Assembly: GCF_030316845.1 (NCBI RefSeq)
Contig: NZ_JASZYS010000004.1
Coordinates: 248,001-312,000, forward strand
From: Variovorax davisae
GTDB lineage: Bacteria; Pseudomonadota; Gammaproteobacteria; Burkholderiales; Burkholderiaceae_C
DNA length: 64,000 bases
Direction of reading: 5' to 3'
Below, piece by piece: positions 10,452 to 19,703 of the stretch. The notes beneath the pieces are model-generated. The model ran no database searches. It was not told the origin of the DNA and saw nothing but the letters and a program-made list of their open reading frames with translations. The position numbers and the translations under genes are program-made. How positions within the stretch are numbered: position 1 is the stretch's first letter; each line of letters starts with the position of its first letter.

Positions 10452-12410
10452 TTGACCGATTCCTTCAATCAGCAATTCGACAAGCACGGCGCTTGGCGGC
10501 GCAATTTCGCGCACCGCCTCAAGTGGTTGTCCCGCTGGCTGAGTGAAAACGACCTGCTCAACCAGAGCGTTGCCGAGCGGCTGCGCGACCTGGAGTCGCA
10601 GTTGCGCACCAGCAAGGTCATGGTGGCTTTCGTGGCCGAGTTCTCGCGCGGCAAGTCCGAGCTGATCAACGCCATCTTCTTCGCCGGCTACGGGCGCCGG
10701 ATCATGCCGGCCAGCGCCGGCCGCACGACCATGTGCCCGACCGAGCTGGGCTATGACCCGGCGCTGCAGCCGAGCCTGCGCCTGCTGCCGATCGAGACCC
10801 GGCTCGAAGCCCATTCGCTCGCCCACTGGCGCGACGAGCCCGAGCGCTGGACCGAGATCGCGATCGACGTCGAGAACGCCGAACAGCTGTCGCAGGCGAT
10901 GGGCAAGGTCGCCGAGGTGCGCTGGGTGCCGCTGGAGGAAGCGCGCGCGCTCGGCTTCTGGAGCGACGACGTCCCCGACGACAACCCGGTGCCCGATGCC
11001 GATGGCCGGGTCGAGATCCCGCGCTGGCGCCATGCGGTGCTGAACATGCCGCACCCGCTGCTGGAGCAGGGGCTGGTGATCCTCGACACGCCCGGCCTGA
11101 ACGCGATCGGCGCCGAGCCGGAGCTGACGGTGAGCCTGATTCCGCAGGCCCATGCGGTGGTCTTCATCCTCGGTGCCGACACCGGCGTGACCCGCTCCGA
11201 CCTGGCCATCTGGCGCCAGCACCTGGTCACCGAGGGCGACCTGAGCGAGACCCGCATCGTGGTGCTGAACAAGATCGACACGATGTGGGACATCCTGAGC
11301 ACGCCGGCCCAGATCGATGCCCAGATCCAGCGCCAGCGCAAGGGCGCGGCCGAGCTGCTGGGCGTGCCGCTGCCGCAGGTGCTGCCGGTGTCGGCGCAGA
11401 AGGGGCTGCAGGCCAAGATCCGCCGCGACGTGCCGCTGCTGCAGGCGAGCCGGCTGCCGGCGCTGGAGGCGGTGCTCGGCGAAGGCCTGCTCGGCAAGCG
11501 CGAGACCATGCTGCGGCTGGCCGTCGACGCCGGCATCGTCGCGCTCAGGACCGAGGCGGCGCGCATCCTCAACGTGCGCCAGCGCGACCTGTCCGAGCAG
11601 GCGCTGGAGTTGCAGGGCCTGCGCGGCAAGAACGGCTCGGTGATCCGCCACATGCGCACCCGCATCGAGGCCGAGCAGACCGAGTTCGAAGGCAGCAACG
11701 CCCGCATCCTCGCGCTGCGCTCGGTGCAGGGCAAGCTGCTGCGCGAGGTCTACGCGGTGCTCGGCAGCACCGCGCTCAAGGCCGACATGGGCCGCCTGTC
11801 GGCGGCGCTGAAGCGGCGCGGCATCAAGTTCAGCGTGCGCAAGGTCTATGGCGAGACTTTCGAATCGCTGCGCAACAACCTGCGCGAGGTGCAGGCGACC
11901 AGCGCCGAGATCCAGTCGATGCTGCACGCCACCTTCCGCCAGCTCAACGCCGAACACGGCTTCACGCTGCAGGCGCCGCCCGAGCCCGACCTGTCGGGCT
12001 TCGAGCAGCAGCTCGACCAGATCGAGCGCAGCCACATTCACTACCTGGGCGTGGGCAACATGCTCAAGCTGGCGCAGCCCGATTTCTGCGACAAGCTGGT
12101 GCGCGCGCTGGCAAGCCGGCTGCGGGTGGTCAACGAGGCGGCCATGACCGAGGTCGAGCGCTGGAGCAAGGGCGCCGGCGCCCAGCTCGACGCCCAGCTC
12201 AAGGAACGGCGGCGCAATTTCACCAAGCGCATCGAGGCCGTGGAGCGCATCCAGGGCGCCGCGGGCAACCTCGACGAGCGCCTGGCCGAGCTGTCGGCGC
12301 AGGAAGCCAACCTGGGCGAGCTGCACCGTCGGCTGGCCGAACTCACCACCTTGCTCGCGAGCAACGAAGCGCCGCACGCCCCCGCGGCGCGGACCGAACT
12401 TGTCGCCTGA
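10452..12410 (+). CDS. Dynamin-like GTPase
   Basis: A 652-residue large GTPase of the bacterial dynamin family, whose members remodel membranes. The G1 loop is AEFSRGKSELINA (about residues 60-72), G3 is ILDTPGLNAI and G4 is VLNKIDTMWD. A long helical region follows (about residues 340-640), with heptad-like Leu/Glu/Arg/Gln runs at the C terminus. No clear transmembrane segment is present. The only upstream start without a stop is TTG at 10452, with no strong ribosome-binding site. It lies between mutM and mutY and overlaps mutY by 11 bp. Substrate and partner are unknown. Confidence 0.85.
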   Translation: MTDSFNQQFDKHGAWRRNFAHRLKWLSRWLSENDLLNQSVAERLRDLESQLRTSKVMVAFVAEFSRGKSELINAIFFAGYGRRIMPASAGRTTMCPTELGYDPALQPSLRLLPIETRLEAHSLAHWRDEPERWTEIAIDVENAEQLSQAMGKVAEVRWVPLEEARALGFWSDDVPDDNPVPDADGRVEIPRWRHAVLNMPHPLLEQGLVILDTPGLNAIGAEPELTVSLIPQAHAVVFILGADTGVTRSDLAIWRQHLVTEGDLSETRIVVLNKIDTMWDILSTPAQIDAQIQRQRKGAAELLGVPLPQVLPVSAQKGLQAKIRRDVPLLQASRLPALEAVLGEGLLGKRETMLRLAVDAGIVALRTEAARILNVRQRDLSEQALELQGLRGKNGSVIRHMRTRIEAEQTEFEGSNARILALRSVQGKLLREVYAVLGSTALKADMGRLSAALKRRGIKFSVRKVYGETFESLRNNLREVQATSAEIQSMLHATFRQLNAEHGFTLQAPPEPDLSGFEQQLDQIERSHIHYLGVGNMLKLAQPDFCDKLVRALASRLRVVNEAAMTEVERWSKGAGAQLDAQLKERRRNFTKRIEAVERIQGAAGNLDERLAELSAQEANLGELHRRLAELTTLLASNEAPHAPAARTELVA

Positions 12411-13455
12411 AAGTCCGGGCGGACGCGTCGCGGGCTTTGCCGAGCGGATCGTCGCCTGGCAGGCCAGCCACGGCCGCAGCGAGCTGCCGTGGCAGAACAC
12501 CCAGGATCCCTATCGCGTCTGGCTGTCCGAGGTGATGCTGCAGCAGACCCAGGTGAGCACCGTGCTCGGCTACTTCGCGCGCTTTCTCGAGCGCTTTCCG
12601 AACGTGGCGGCGCTCGCCGCGGGCACCGAGGACGAGGTGTTCGGGCTCTGGAGCGGACTCGGCTACTACAGCCGCGCGCGCAACATGCACCGCTGCGCGC
12701 AGGAGGTGGTGGCGCGCTTCGGCGGCGAATTCCCGCGCAGCGCGGCCGAGTTGCAGAGCCTGCCCGGCATCGGCCGCTCGACCGCGGCGGCGGTCGCGGC
12801 CTTCTGCTTCGGCGAGCGGGTGGCGATCCTGGACGGCAACGTCAAGCGGGTGCTCACGCGGCTGCTGGCCTTCGACGGCGACCTGTCGTCCGCCGCCCAG
12901 GAGCGGCTGTTGTGGAACGAGGCTACCGGGCTGCTGCCGCCGGCCGAGGATCCGCAGGCCATCGCCCGCTACACCCAGGGCCTGATGGACCTGGGCGCCA
13001 CCGTCTGCCTGCCGCGCAAGCCCAGCTGCATGATTTGCCCGGTCGGCGACCTGTGCGCGGCGCGCAAGCAGGGTGCGCCCGAGAGTTACCCGGTCAAGAC
13101 CCGCAAGCTGCGGCGCAGCGCGCAGTCGCTCTGGATGCTGCTGGCGCGCGACGCGCAAGGGCGGGTGTGGCTGGAAAAGCGGCCCGCGCGCGGGATCTGG
13201 GCCGGCCTCTACAGCCTGCCGGTGTTCGACAGCCGCGAGGCGCTGCTGCAGACCCTGGGCACCCGGGACCGTGCCGGCGCCCGCGACGAGCCCGCGTTCG
13301 TGCACGTGCTGACGCACAAGGACCTGCATCTGCATCCGGTCGCGGTCGAGAGCCGCGGCGCGCGGCCACTGGCCGAGACGGGCGACTGGTTCGCGGGCGC
13401 CGAGTGGCACGGCCTGGGACTGCCGGCGCCGGTGCGCAAGCTGCTGGGCGGCTGA
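12400..13455 (+). CDS. mutY: A/G-specific adenine glycosylase
   Basis: Removes adenine mispaired with 8-oxoguanine. The 351-residue protein has catalytic Glu44 (LSEVMLQQTQ), the helix-hairpin-helix LPGIGRSTAAAVAAF, and catalytic Asp145 (ILDGNVKR). The [4Fe-4S] cluster ligands are C203, C210, C213 and C219. The C-terminal NUDIX-like domain (about residues 235-350) reads the 8-oxoG strand, and HVLTHKDLHLHPV matches its recognition element. The start is a TTG at 12400, inside the end of the dynamin-like gene, giving MSPESP; no ATG lies near. Overlap implies translational coupling. Confidence 0.96.
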   Translation: MSPESPGGRVAGFAERIVAWQASHGRSELPWQNTQDPYRVWLSEVMLQQTQVSTVLGYFARFLERFPNVAALAAGTEDEVFGLWSGLGYYSRARNMHRCAQEVVARFGGEFPRSAAELQSLPGIGRSTAAAVAAFCFGERVAILDGNVKRVLTRLLAFDGDLSSAAQERLLWNEATGLLPPAEDPQAIARYTQGLMDLGATVCLPRKPSCMICPVGDLCAARKQGAPESYPVKTRKLRRSAQSLWMLLARDAQGRVWLEKRPARGIWAGLYSLPVFDSREALLQTLGTRDRAGARDEPAFVHVLTHKDLHLHPVAVESRGARPLAETGDWFAGAEWHGLGLPAPVRKLLGG

Positions 13456-13460
13456 GGCCC

Positions 13461-14336
13461 TCAGGCCCCGTCGAGCTCGCGGTGGCGCTTGAGCGCCGCC
13501 CAGCGTTCGCCGAAGCCGCGCGCCAGCTGCTCGACCAGGAACACCGACCGGTGCTGGCCCCCGGTGCAGCCGATCGCCACCGTCACGTAGCTGCGATGGT
13601 CGCGCGCCAGTGCGTCGAGCCAGCGCTGCAGGAACTGCTCGATGTCGCCGTACATGCGCGCCACGTCCTCGTGCTCGCGCAGCCACTCGATCACGGGCGC
13701 ATCGCGGCCGGTCAGGGCGCGCAGGGCCGGCACGTAGTGCGGATTGGGCAGCATGCGGACGTCGAACACGTAGTCGGCATCGAGCGGCACGCCGCGCTTG
13801 AAGGCGAAGGATTCGAACACCAGCGTCAAGCTGCTGTCGGGCGCCGAAATCAGCGCCTTGACGTAGCTCTGGAGCTGCGGCGGCCGGATGATGCTGGTGT
13901 CGATCACGTCGGCGCCGTCGCGCAGGTCGGCGAGCAGCTCCCGTTCGAGCTCGATCGCCTGCATCAGCACCCGCTGCTGCTCGGGCATGTCGGTGCGGCC
14001 TTCCTGGCGCGACAGCGGATGGCGGCGCCGCGTTTCGGAATAGCGGCGCACCAGCGCATCGGTGGTGGCGTCGAGGAACAGCGAGCGCAGCGAAACGCCC
14101 TGCTGGCGCAGCGCCTCCAACTGCTGCGGCACCAGCGGCAGCGAGATCCCGCTGCGCACGTCCATCGCGATCGCCACCTTGGTAGCCTGCTGCTCCTGCT
14201 GCAGCGCGATGAAGGGCGACAGCAGCTCGGGCGGCAGGTTGTCGACGCAGTAGTAGCCGGCGTCCTCGAGCGCGTGCAGCGCGACGGACTTGCCGGAGCC
14301 GGACATGCCGGTGATCAGGACCAGTTCGAGGTTCAC
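13461..14336 (-). CDS. rapZ: RNase adapter protein RapZ
   Basis: RapZ is a nucleotide- and RNA-binding adaptor that in E. coli delivers the small RNA GlmZ to RNase E, tuning glucosamine-6-phosphate synthesis. The 291-residue homologue has Walker A GMSGSGKS (residues 10-17), the Walker B-like region around DVRSG, and the C-terminal RNA-binding signature [12 protein letters not shown]. The GTG at 14336 overlaps the recN stop (GTGA). Its role in this organism is inferred from family membership. It converges on mutY with a 5-bp gap. Confidence 0.95.
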   Translation of the reverse strand: MNLELVLITGMSGSGKSVALHALEDAGYYCVDNLPPELLSPFIALQQEQQATKVAIAMDVRSGISLPLVPQQLEALRQQGVSLRSLFLDATTDALVRRYSETRRRHPLSRQEGRTDMPEQQRVLMQAIELERELLADLRDGADVIDTSIIRPPQLQSYVKALISAPDSSLTLVFESFAFKRGVPLDADYVFDVRMLPNPHYVPALRALTGRDAPVIEWLREHEDVARMYGDIEQFLQRWLDALARDHRSYVTVAIGCTGGQHRSVFLVEQLARGFGERWAALKRHRELDGA

Positions 14337-16015
14337 GATGCCGCGGCCTCCGTCTTCTGGCCCAGCATCTCGCGCGCATGCGCGAGCGAGGTGCGCGAGA
14401 CGCGTTCGCCACCCAGCATCCGCGCGACCTCCTGGGCCCGGCCCTCGGCGTCGAGCACCGCGACGCTGCTTTCGGTGCGCGCGGCGACCTGGCCCTTGGC
14501 CGGGGTCTGCCGCTTGGCGACCACGAGATGGTGGTCGGCGCAGGCCGCCACCTGCGGCAGGTGGGTCACGGCCAGCACCTGGCGGTCGCGGCCGAGCTGC
14601 TTCATGAGCCGGCCGACGGTCTCGGCCACCGCGCCGCCGACGCCGGCGTCGACCTCGTCGAAGATCAGGGTCTGGGCGGCGCCGAGTTCGCTGGTCGTGA
14701 CCGCGATCGCCAGCGCGATGCGCGACAGCTCCCCGCCGGAGGCCACCTTGCCGATCGAGCGCGGCGTGCTGCCGGCATGGCCGCTGACCAGGAAGGCGAT
14801 CTCTTCGAGGCCGGCACGGCCGGGTTGCGCCAAAGGCTGCAGCGCGACCTCGAAGCGGCCGCCCTTCATGCCGAGGTCCTGCATGGCCTGCGTGACCGCC
14901 TGCGAAAGTTTGGGCGCCGCCTGCTTGCGGGCCTTGGCCAGCGCCTTGGCCTCTTTCAGGTAGGCCTGCTGCGCGGCCTGCTCGGTGCGCTCCAGCGCGT
15001 CGAGGTCGCTTTGGGCATCGAGGGCCTTCAGTTCGGCCTGCCAGCCCGCCAGCAGGGCCGGCAGCTCGGCCGGCGGGCGCCGGTAGCGGCGCGCCAGCGA
15101 CATCCAGCTGCCCATGCGCTCGTCGAGTTCCGCCAGCCGCTCGGGATCGGTGTCGGCCTGGCGCAGGTAGCTGTGCAGCGAATGCGCGGCATCCGAGGCC
15201 TGCGCCACGCTCGAGGCGAGCACCTCGCCCAGCGCCTTGAATTCGGGCTCGATGTGCTCGCAGTTCTGCAGCAGCGCGACGGCGCGGCTCAGGGCCGCCA
15301 GGGCGCCGCTGTCGTCGTCCTCGAGGGCGCTGGCGGCGCCTTCGGCGGCGTCGGTCAGGGCCTGGGCATTGGAGATCCGGCCGTGGCTGGCCGACAGCTC
15401 TTCCCATTCGTCGTCGCCCGGCGCCAGCTTGGCGACTTCGGCGACCTGCCACTGGAGGCGCTCGCGTTCGCGCTGCAGCGAATCCTGGGCCGAGCGGGCG
15501 GTGTCGAGTGCGCCGATCGCCTGCCGCCAGGCCTGCCAGGCGCTGTCGAGCGCGCCGGTGCCGACGCCGGCATAGGCATCCAGCAGGCCGCGCACGGCCT
15601 CGGGGCGGGTCAGGCTCTGCCAGGCGTGCTGGCCATGGATGTCCAGCAGCCGGTCGCCGAGTTCCCGCAGCTGGGTGGCGGTCGCCGGGCTGCCGTTGAT
15701 CCAGCCGCGGCTGCGGCCCTGCAGGTCGACCGTGCGGCGCAGCAGCAGGGCGTCTCCGGCCTCGAAGCCGCCTTCGTCCAGCCAGCCGGCCAGGCCCGGG
15801 TCGGCGTCGAATTCGGCGCTGACGTCGAGCCGTTCGGCACCCTCGCGCACCGCGCCGGCATCGGCCCGGTTGCCGAGCGCCAGCTGCAGCGCGTCGATGA
15901 GGATCGACTTGCCGGCACCGGTCTCGCCGGTGAGCACCGTGAACCCGGCCGAGAAATCGAGCTCGAGGGCCCGCACGATCACGAAGTCCCGCAGCGCAAT
16001 GCGCCTCAACGCCAT
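14333..16015 (-). CDS. recN: DNA repair protein RecN
   Basis: An SMC-like ATPase that acts early in double-strand-break repair, holding DNA ends together. The 560-residue protein has Walker A GETGAGKS (30-37), a central coiled coil (about 150-350), the ABC signature [13 protein letters not shown] and Walker [13 protein letters not shown]. The His switch region [12 protein letters not shown] is intact. It lies between nadK (1-bp gap) and rapZ (4-bp overlap), forming a leftward operon. No LexA-type box was looked for systematically. Confidence 0.96.
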   Translation of the reverse strand: MALRRIALRDFVIVRALELDFSAGFTVLTGETGAGKSILIDALQLALGNRADAGAVREGAERLDVSAEFDADPGLAGWLDEGGFEAGDALLLRRTVDLQGRSRGWINGSPATATQLRELGDRLLDIHGQHAWQSLTRPEAVRGLLDAYAGVGTGALDSAWQAWRQAIGALDTARSAQDSLQRERERLQWQVAEVAKLAPGDDEWEELSASHGRISNAQALTDAAEGAASALEDDDSGALAALSRAVALLQNCEHIEPEFKALGEVLASSVAQASDAAHSLHSYLRQADTDPERLAELDERMGSWMSLARRYRRPPAELPALLAGWQAELKALDAQSDLDALERTEQAAQQAYLKEAKALAKARKQAAPKLSQAVTQAMQDLGMKGGRFEVALQPLAQPGRAGLEEIAFLVSGHAGSTPRSIGKVASGGELSRIALAIAVTTSELGAAQTLIFDEVDAGVGGAVAETVGRLMKQLGRDRQVLAVTHLPQVAACADHHLVVAKRQTPAKGQVAARTESSVAVLDAEGRAQEVARMLGGERVSRTSLAHAREMLGQKTEAAAS

Positions 16016-16016
16016 C

Positions 16017-16913
16017 TCAAGATCCCCCTTCGTTCCAATGCAGCTTCTTGCGCAAGGTGTCGAAATAGCTCCAGCCCTTGGGATGCAGGAAGCGCACCCG
16101 ATAGTCCGAGCGGCGCACCATCACCTGGTCGCCGATGGCCAGCGAGGCCAGCGACTGCATGTCGAAATTGGCGCTCGCATCGCGACCGCCCACCAGTTCC
16201 ATCGTGACCTCGTCGGCGTCGGGCAGCAGCAGCGGCCGGTTCGACAGCGTGTGCGGCGCGATCGGCACCAGCACCCAGCCGCGCACCGCCGGATGCAGCA
16301 GTGGCCCGCCGGCCGACAGGGCATAGGCGGTCGAACCGGTGGGCGTCGAGATGATCATGCCGTCGGCGCGCTGGTTGGCCACGAAGTGGCGGCCGACCGT
16401 GACCCGCAGCTCGACCATGCCCGAGGTCGCGCCGCGGTTGACCACCACGTCGTTCATGGCCAGGGTGTCGAACACCGACTGGCCGTCGCGGATCACCTTG
16501 GCCTTCATCAGGGTGCGCAGGTCTTCCTCGTATTCGCCGGCCAGCATCGGGATCAGCGTCGCCTGGTAGTTGTCGAGCGAGATGTCGGTGATGAAGCCGA
16601 GGCGGCCGCGGTTGATGCCGATCAGCGGCACATCGTGCGGCGCCAGCTGGCGGCCGATGCCGAGCATGGTGCCGTCGCCGCCGACCACCAGGCCCAGGTC
16701 GCACTGCTGGCCGATCTCCTCGACCGTCAGCGCCGGGTAGGGGCCGGTTTCGACCGGGTCGGTCTGCGATTTCTCGACGAACACCTTGCAGCCCTGCGAT
16801 TCGAGGAAGGTGCCGATGCCTTCCATCACGTTGTCGTGCGCGCCGCACTGCGCCCGGGCGCCGGAGGCCTGGTATTTACCGATCAGTGCGACATGCCGAA
16901 AGCGGGAGCTCAT
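16017..16913 (-). CDS. nadK: NAD kinase
   Basis: Phosphorylates NAD to NADP in the cytoplasm. The 298-residue enzyme carries the catalytic GGDGT motif (residues 78-82), GINRGRLGF, the substrate-binding [10 protein letters not shown] and [16 protein letters not shown]. It is the first gene of the nadK-recN-rapZ operon and is divergent from hrcA, with only 28 AT-rich bases between the start codons. This nadK/hrcA arrangement is common in beta- and gamma-proteobacteria. Confidence 0.97.
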   Translation of the reverse strand: MSSRFRHVALIGKYQASGARAQCGAHDNVMEGIGTFLESQGCKVFVEKSQTDPVETGPYPALTVEEIGQQCDLGLVVGGDGTMLGIGRQLAPHDVPLIGINRGRLGFITDISLDNYQATLIPMLAGEYEEDLRTLMKAKVIRDGQSVFDTLAMNDVVVNRGATSGMVELRVTVGRHFVANQRADGMIISTPTGSTAYALSAGGPLLHPAVRGWVLVPIAPHTLSNRPLLLPDADEVTMELVGGRDASANFDMQSLASLAIGDQVMVRRSDYRVRFLHPKGWSYFDTLRKKLHWNEGGS

Positions 16914-16941
16914 TCACAAATTACAACATTAAAATCATTCG

Positions 16942-17949
16942 ATGCTGGACGACCGTGCCAAGTTGCTGCTGAAGACTCTCGTCGAGCGCTACATCGCCGA
17001 CGGGCAGCCGGTCGGCTCGCGCACGCTGTCCCGTGCGCCGGGGCTGGATCTGTCGCCGGCGACGATCCGCAACGTGATGTCCGACCTCGAGGTGCTGGGG
17101 CTGATCGCAAGCCCCCACACCTCGGCGGGTCGGATTCCGACCGCGCGCGGCTACCGCCTCTTCGTCGACACCATGCTGACCGCCGAGCGCGAGCAGTTCG
17201 CCTCGGCGCCGAGCCTGGCCGCCGACCAGCCGCAGAAGGTGATCGCCAACGCGGCCCACCTGCTGTCGAACCTGTCGCAGTTCGTGGGCGTCGTGATGGC
17301 GCCGCGGCGGGCCTCGGTGTTCCGGCAGATCGAGTTCCTGCGGCTGTCGGACCGCCGCCTGCTGGTGATCATCGTGGCGCCCGACGGCGACGTCCAGAAC
17401 CGGGTCATCTTCCCCGAGGTCGACTACACGCAGTCGCAGCTGGTCGAGGCCGCGAACTACATCAACGCCCATTTCGCCGGGCTGTCGATCGAGCAGGTGC
17501 GCGACCGGCTGCAATCCGAGGTCGAGCAGCTGCGCGGCGAGATCGCGGCGCTGATGCAGGCGGCCGTGCAGGTCAGCTCCGAGGTGATGATCGAGGCCCA
17601 GGAAGAGGTCGTCATCTCGGGTGAACGCAACCTGCTCGCGGTGACCGACTTCTCGAGCGACATGGGGCATCTCCGGCGCGCCTTCGAGTTGTTCGAGCAC
17701 AAGACGCAGCTGATGCGCCTGCTCGATGTCTCGAGCCAGGCCGAGGGCGTGCGGATCTTCATCGGCGGCGAAAGCCAGGTGGTGCCCTTCGACGACCTCT
17801 CGATCGTCAGCGCGAACTACGAGGTCGATGGCCAGGTGGTCGGCACGCTGGGGGTGATCGGCCCGACCCGGATGCCGTACGAACGGATGATCCAGATCGT
17901 CGACATCACGTCGAAGCTGGTCACCAACGCGCTGAGCCACCGCAAGTAG
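16942..17949 (+). CDS. hrcA: Heat-inducible transcription repressor HrcA
   Basis: Represses groE and dnaK-type operons by binding the CIRCE element. The 335-residue protein has an N-terminal winged helix with [26 protein letters not shown], then [17 protein letters not shown], a GAF-like domain and the C-terminal dimerisation segment ending in [20 protein letters not shown] see no CIRCE repeat in its own short promoter region, so autoregulation is not supported by sequence here. Confidence 0.96.
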   Translation: MLDDRAKLLLKTLVERYIADGQPVGSRTLSRAPGLDLSPATIRNVMSDLEVLGLIASPHTSAGRIPTARGYRLFVDTMLTAEREQFASAPSLAADQPQKVIANAAHLLSNLSQFVGVVMAPRRASVFRQIEFLRLSDRRLLVIIVAPDGDVQNRVIFPEVDYTQSQLVEAANYINAHFAGLSIEQVRDRLQSEVEQLRGEIAALMQAAVQVSSEVMIEAQEEVVISGERNLLAVTDFSSDMGHLRRAFELFEHKTQLMRLLDVSSQAEGVRIFIGGESQVVPFDDLSIVSANYEVDGQVVGTLGVIGPTRMPYERMIQIVDITSKLVTNALSHRK

Positions 17950-17969
17950 GGCGGGGCGGCGCGGCCCAC

Positions 17970-17975
17970 TAGAAT
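17970..17975 (+). promoter_or_regulatory. Probable -10 box of the tRNA-Ile gene
   Basis: TAGAAT lies 11 bases before the mature tRNA 5' end, a normal distance for a tRNA promoter. No convincing -35 box was found, so support is partial. Confidence 0.4.
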
Positions 17976-17986
17976 CCGTGGCGCGT

Positions 17987-18063
<77 letters not shown>

Positions 18064-18215
18064 CCGACCTCTCGTGAGCCATGGGTTAGACTCCATGTGC
18101 GATCGAGAGTCTTCGCAGACTCGGATTCCTCTCCGGTGACAGTCCGGGACGAATCGTCCGCATGTCGTTGAGCTTCGTTCCGGCCATTGGCTGGAAAGGT
18201 AGCTGAAATGCATGC

Positions 18216-18221
18216 TATAAT
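18216..18221 (+). promoter_or_regulatory. -10 box of the tRNA-Arg gene
   Basis: A consensus TATAAT ends 10 bases before the tRNA 5' end. The 168-bp gap after tRNA-Ile therefore contains an independent promoter. A -35 box at the usual distance is not obvious. Confidence 0.6.
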
Positions 18222-18231
18222 CGCAAGCTGT

Positions 18232-18308
18232 GCGGCTGTAGCTCAGTTGGATAGAGTACTTGGCTACGAACCAAGGGGTCGTGGGTTCAATTCCTGCCAG
18301 CCGCACCA
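18232..18308 (+). tRNA. tRNA-Arg (anticodon ACG)
   Basis: A 77-nt gene with acceptor GCGGCTG/CAGCCGC, discriminator A and encoded CCA. The anticodon arm TTGG-CTACGAA-CCAA gives ACG, the inosine-modified arginine tRNA. Its last 30 bases are part of a 34-bp sequence repeated 531 bp downstream, so it served as an integration site for a mobile element. Confidence 0.97.
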
Positions 18309-18312
18309 CTCT
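18279..18312 (+). repeat. Direct repeat copy 1 (att-like), inside tRNA-Arg
   Basis: The 34 bases from TCGTGGGTTC through CCACTCT cover the T arm, acceptor 3' strand and CCA of tRNA-Arg. They match 18810-18843 at 33 of 34 positions; the only difference is A to G at the discriminator position (18305/18836). Confidence 0.85.
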
Positions 18313-18316
18313 CTGT

Positions 18317-18356
18317 AAGGGTCAGGACGTTAGCGTCCTGACCCTTTTTCTTTTTT
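18317..18356 (+). terminator. Strong intrinsic terminator after tRNA-Arg
   Basis: A perfect 13-bp stem, AAGGGTCAGGACG (18317-18329) with CGTCCTGACCCTT (18334-18346), with loop TTAG, followed by TTTC and a run of six T. A textbook rho-independent terminator. Confidence 0.95.
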
Positions 18357-18414
18357 GCGCGACGCTTCGCGTGAATTTCAGGTCCGGCCGCTCGCCTCTA
18401 CCCGTTCACGACTG

Positions 18415-18732
18415 TCAGAGGCGCATCCGGACGCGGGTCGTATTCGGGACGGTGCCGTCAACGGTCTCAGCCACGATGCGAGCGAGCTTGATCTCCTGTC
18501 CCGCCTGCTGAGCCTGTCGGGCTTGGTTCTCGTTGGTTTGGTCGGCAGTGCTGACGCGGCCAAGCTGAGGTTGATCCAACCCCGCGTCGTGCCCACGCCA
18601 TTCGAGATTGGTGGTCTCCAATTCCAGAATCTGGGCCTCGTTGAATTGCCGATCTCTTTCTGCCTGCGTTGAGAGTTCAAGTTCGGCAGGCGGGGGACGC
18701 GGGGCGACAGGAGGGGCGCCAGCTTGGCGTTG
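18415..18732 (-). pseudogene. Remnant open frame within the tRNA-flanked insert
   Basis: An open frame of about 105 codons without a proper start: the codon just upstream of it is TGA, and the first possible start is an internal TTG at 18621. The frame reads like real protein, with a Pro/Ala-rich beginning and then Glu/Gln-rich helical sequence (QAERDRQFNEAQILELE, later ENQARQAQQAGQEIKLARIV), unlike the surrounding shadow frames. I do not recognise a family. It is best explained as the C-terminal fragment of a gene carried by a lost integrated element. No integrase is left in the 500 bp between the repeats. Confidence 0.35.
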
Positions 18733-18809
18733 TCACGCAAGACTCCCTGGTTGATCGAAACCGTGCTGCACAGGCGGCTCGAACAGGCGCTGTGCCGAAG
18801 AGAGATGGA

Positions 18810-18843
18810 TCGTGGGTTCAATTCCTGCCAGCCGCGCCACTCT
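18810..18843 (+). repeat. Direct repeat copy 2 (att-like)
   Basis: The second copy of the tRNA-Arg 3' end, not part of any tRNA: no D arm or anticodon arm lies upstream. Together with the copy at 18279 it brackets 531 bp, as expected of attL and attR after loss of most of an island. Confidence 0.85.
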
Positions 18844-18845
18844 TT

Positions 18846-18875
18846 GGAAGCCCGCACCACAGTTGCGGGCCTTCC
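18846..18875. terminator. Hairpin terminator at the end of the methyltransferase gene
   Basis: An 11-bp stem, GGAAGCCCGCA (18846-18856) with TGCGGGC-CTTCC (18864-18875), with one extra C and a 7-nt loop. It lies just past the TGA of the leftward methyltransferase gene and could stop transcription from that side. Confidence 0.5.
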
Positions 18876-18876
18876 T

Positions 18877-19575
18877 TCAGGCCTCCCGTTCGACAGCCCG
18901 GTACGCGCCGAAAGCGATGGCTGCCGGATAGCCGACCGCGTACATGTTGACGCGGTCGAAGCCGGCCTCCATCACATGGGTCCATGCGTCAGCGCCGAAC
19001 TCCGTCTGGACGACCAGGTCGTCCGTCGCCGTGCTCGGGTCGCCGTGGTAGCTCTTCGGCAAGCCGGCGCGATCGCGTGTCATTCGGCCCACGATGATCG
19101 GCACCGTGAAGCAGAGCGCGCCCCCTGGCTTCAGCACCCTGCGGCATTCCGTCAGGGCATGCACCGGGTTTGGCACGTGTTCGAGCGTATCGGAATGGAT
19201 CACGACGTCGAAAGTCGCGTCGGGATACGGGATCGCGTGCATGTCGACCTCCGGGTAGGCCCCGAACACGTAGCCGCCGAATTGGCGAAGCACCGGCGTC
19301 AGGGTCCCCGCCTCGTTGATTTCCAGTATCGACAGGCTTCGGCCAGCCGCCGTGTTCACCGCTTCGCGCAGCGGCAGGGTAGTGCCGAGGAATGATCTGA
19401 CCGCGTCGCCCAGTGCCACGGAGCGCAGGTTCGTCCCGCAGGCGTTGCAGGTCTCGCCCTGCTGGCGGTCGACGTAATCCGCCTCGGCCCGCGAGAGTTG
19501 CCATTCGGAGATCAGGCCGTCCCACAGGACGGCCCGGCTGGTAAAGGCGGTGCCACCGCAAACGCTGCATTTCAT
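18877..19575 (-). CDS. SAM-dependent methyltransferase with zinc-ribbon N terminus
   Basis: A 232-residue class I methyltransferase. The N terminus has CSVCGG (C3, C6) and CNACG near residue 43, a probable zinc ribbon. SAM binding is suggested by ILEINEAG and the acidic DATFDVVIHSDTLEHVPN motif, followed by ECRRVLKPGGALCFTVP, typical of the Methyltransf_11 group. I chose ATG 19575 so that the ribbon starts the protein. Substrate unknown; such proteins often modify sugars or lipids of surface polysaccharides. It lies next to the att-like repeat and so belongs to the accessory segment. Confidence 0.8.
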   Translation of the reverse strand: MKCSVCGGTAFTSRAVLWDGLISEWQLSRAEADYVDRQQGETCNACGTNLRSVALGDAVRSFLGTTLPLREAVNTAAGRSLSILEINEAGTLTPVLRQFGGYVFGAYPEVDMHAIPYPDATFDVVIHSDTLEHVPNPVHALTECRRVLKPGGALCFTVPIIVGRMTRDRAGLPKSYHGDPSTATDDLVVQTEFGADAWTHVMEAGFDRVNMYAVGYPAAIAFGAYRAVEREA

Positions 19576-19703
19576 GAAACCGATTATCGAGGCCGAGACG
19601 CTCCACCCCCTCGAACCCTTTGCCATCCGCCTGCCGTGCGACGACACTGCGCAGCACGTCTCTCGTGCGCGACAGCCATGATGAATTCGAGGAGAGCATC
19701 CGA

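Noticed and set aside
9558..12500. A minus-strand open frame of about 980 codons opposite mutM and the dynamin-like gene.
   Set aside because: It is a mirror of the GC-rich codon pattern; mutM and the GTPase have clear motifs in the forward frame.
18810..18843. A second tRNA-Arg gene.
   Set aside because: Only the 3' 30 bases of a tRNA are present; no D arm, anticodon arm or 5' acceptor strand lies upstream.
18378..18860. A 160-codon minus-strand frame spanning the insert and the second repeat.
   Set aside because: It runs through the tRNA-derived repeat, is Ser/Arg/Pro-rich and has no ribosome-binding site; another frame in the same DNA looks more protein-like.
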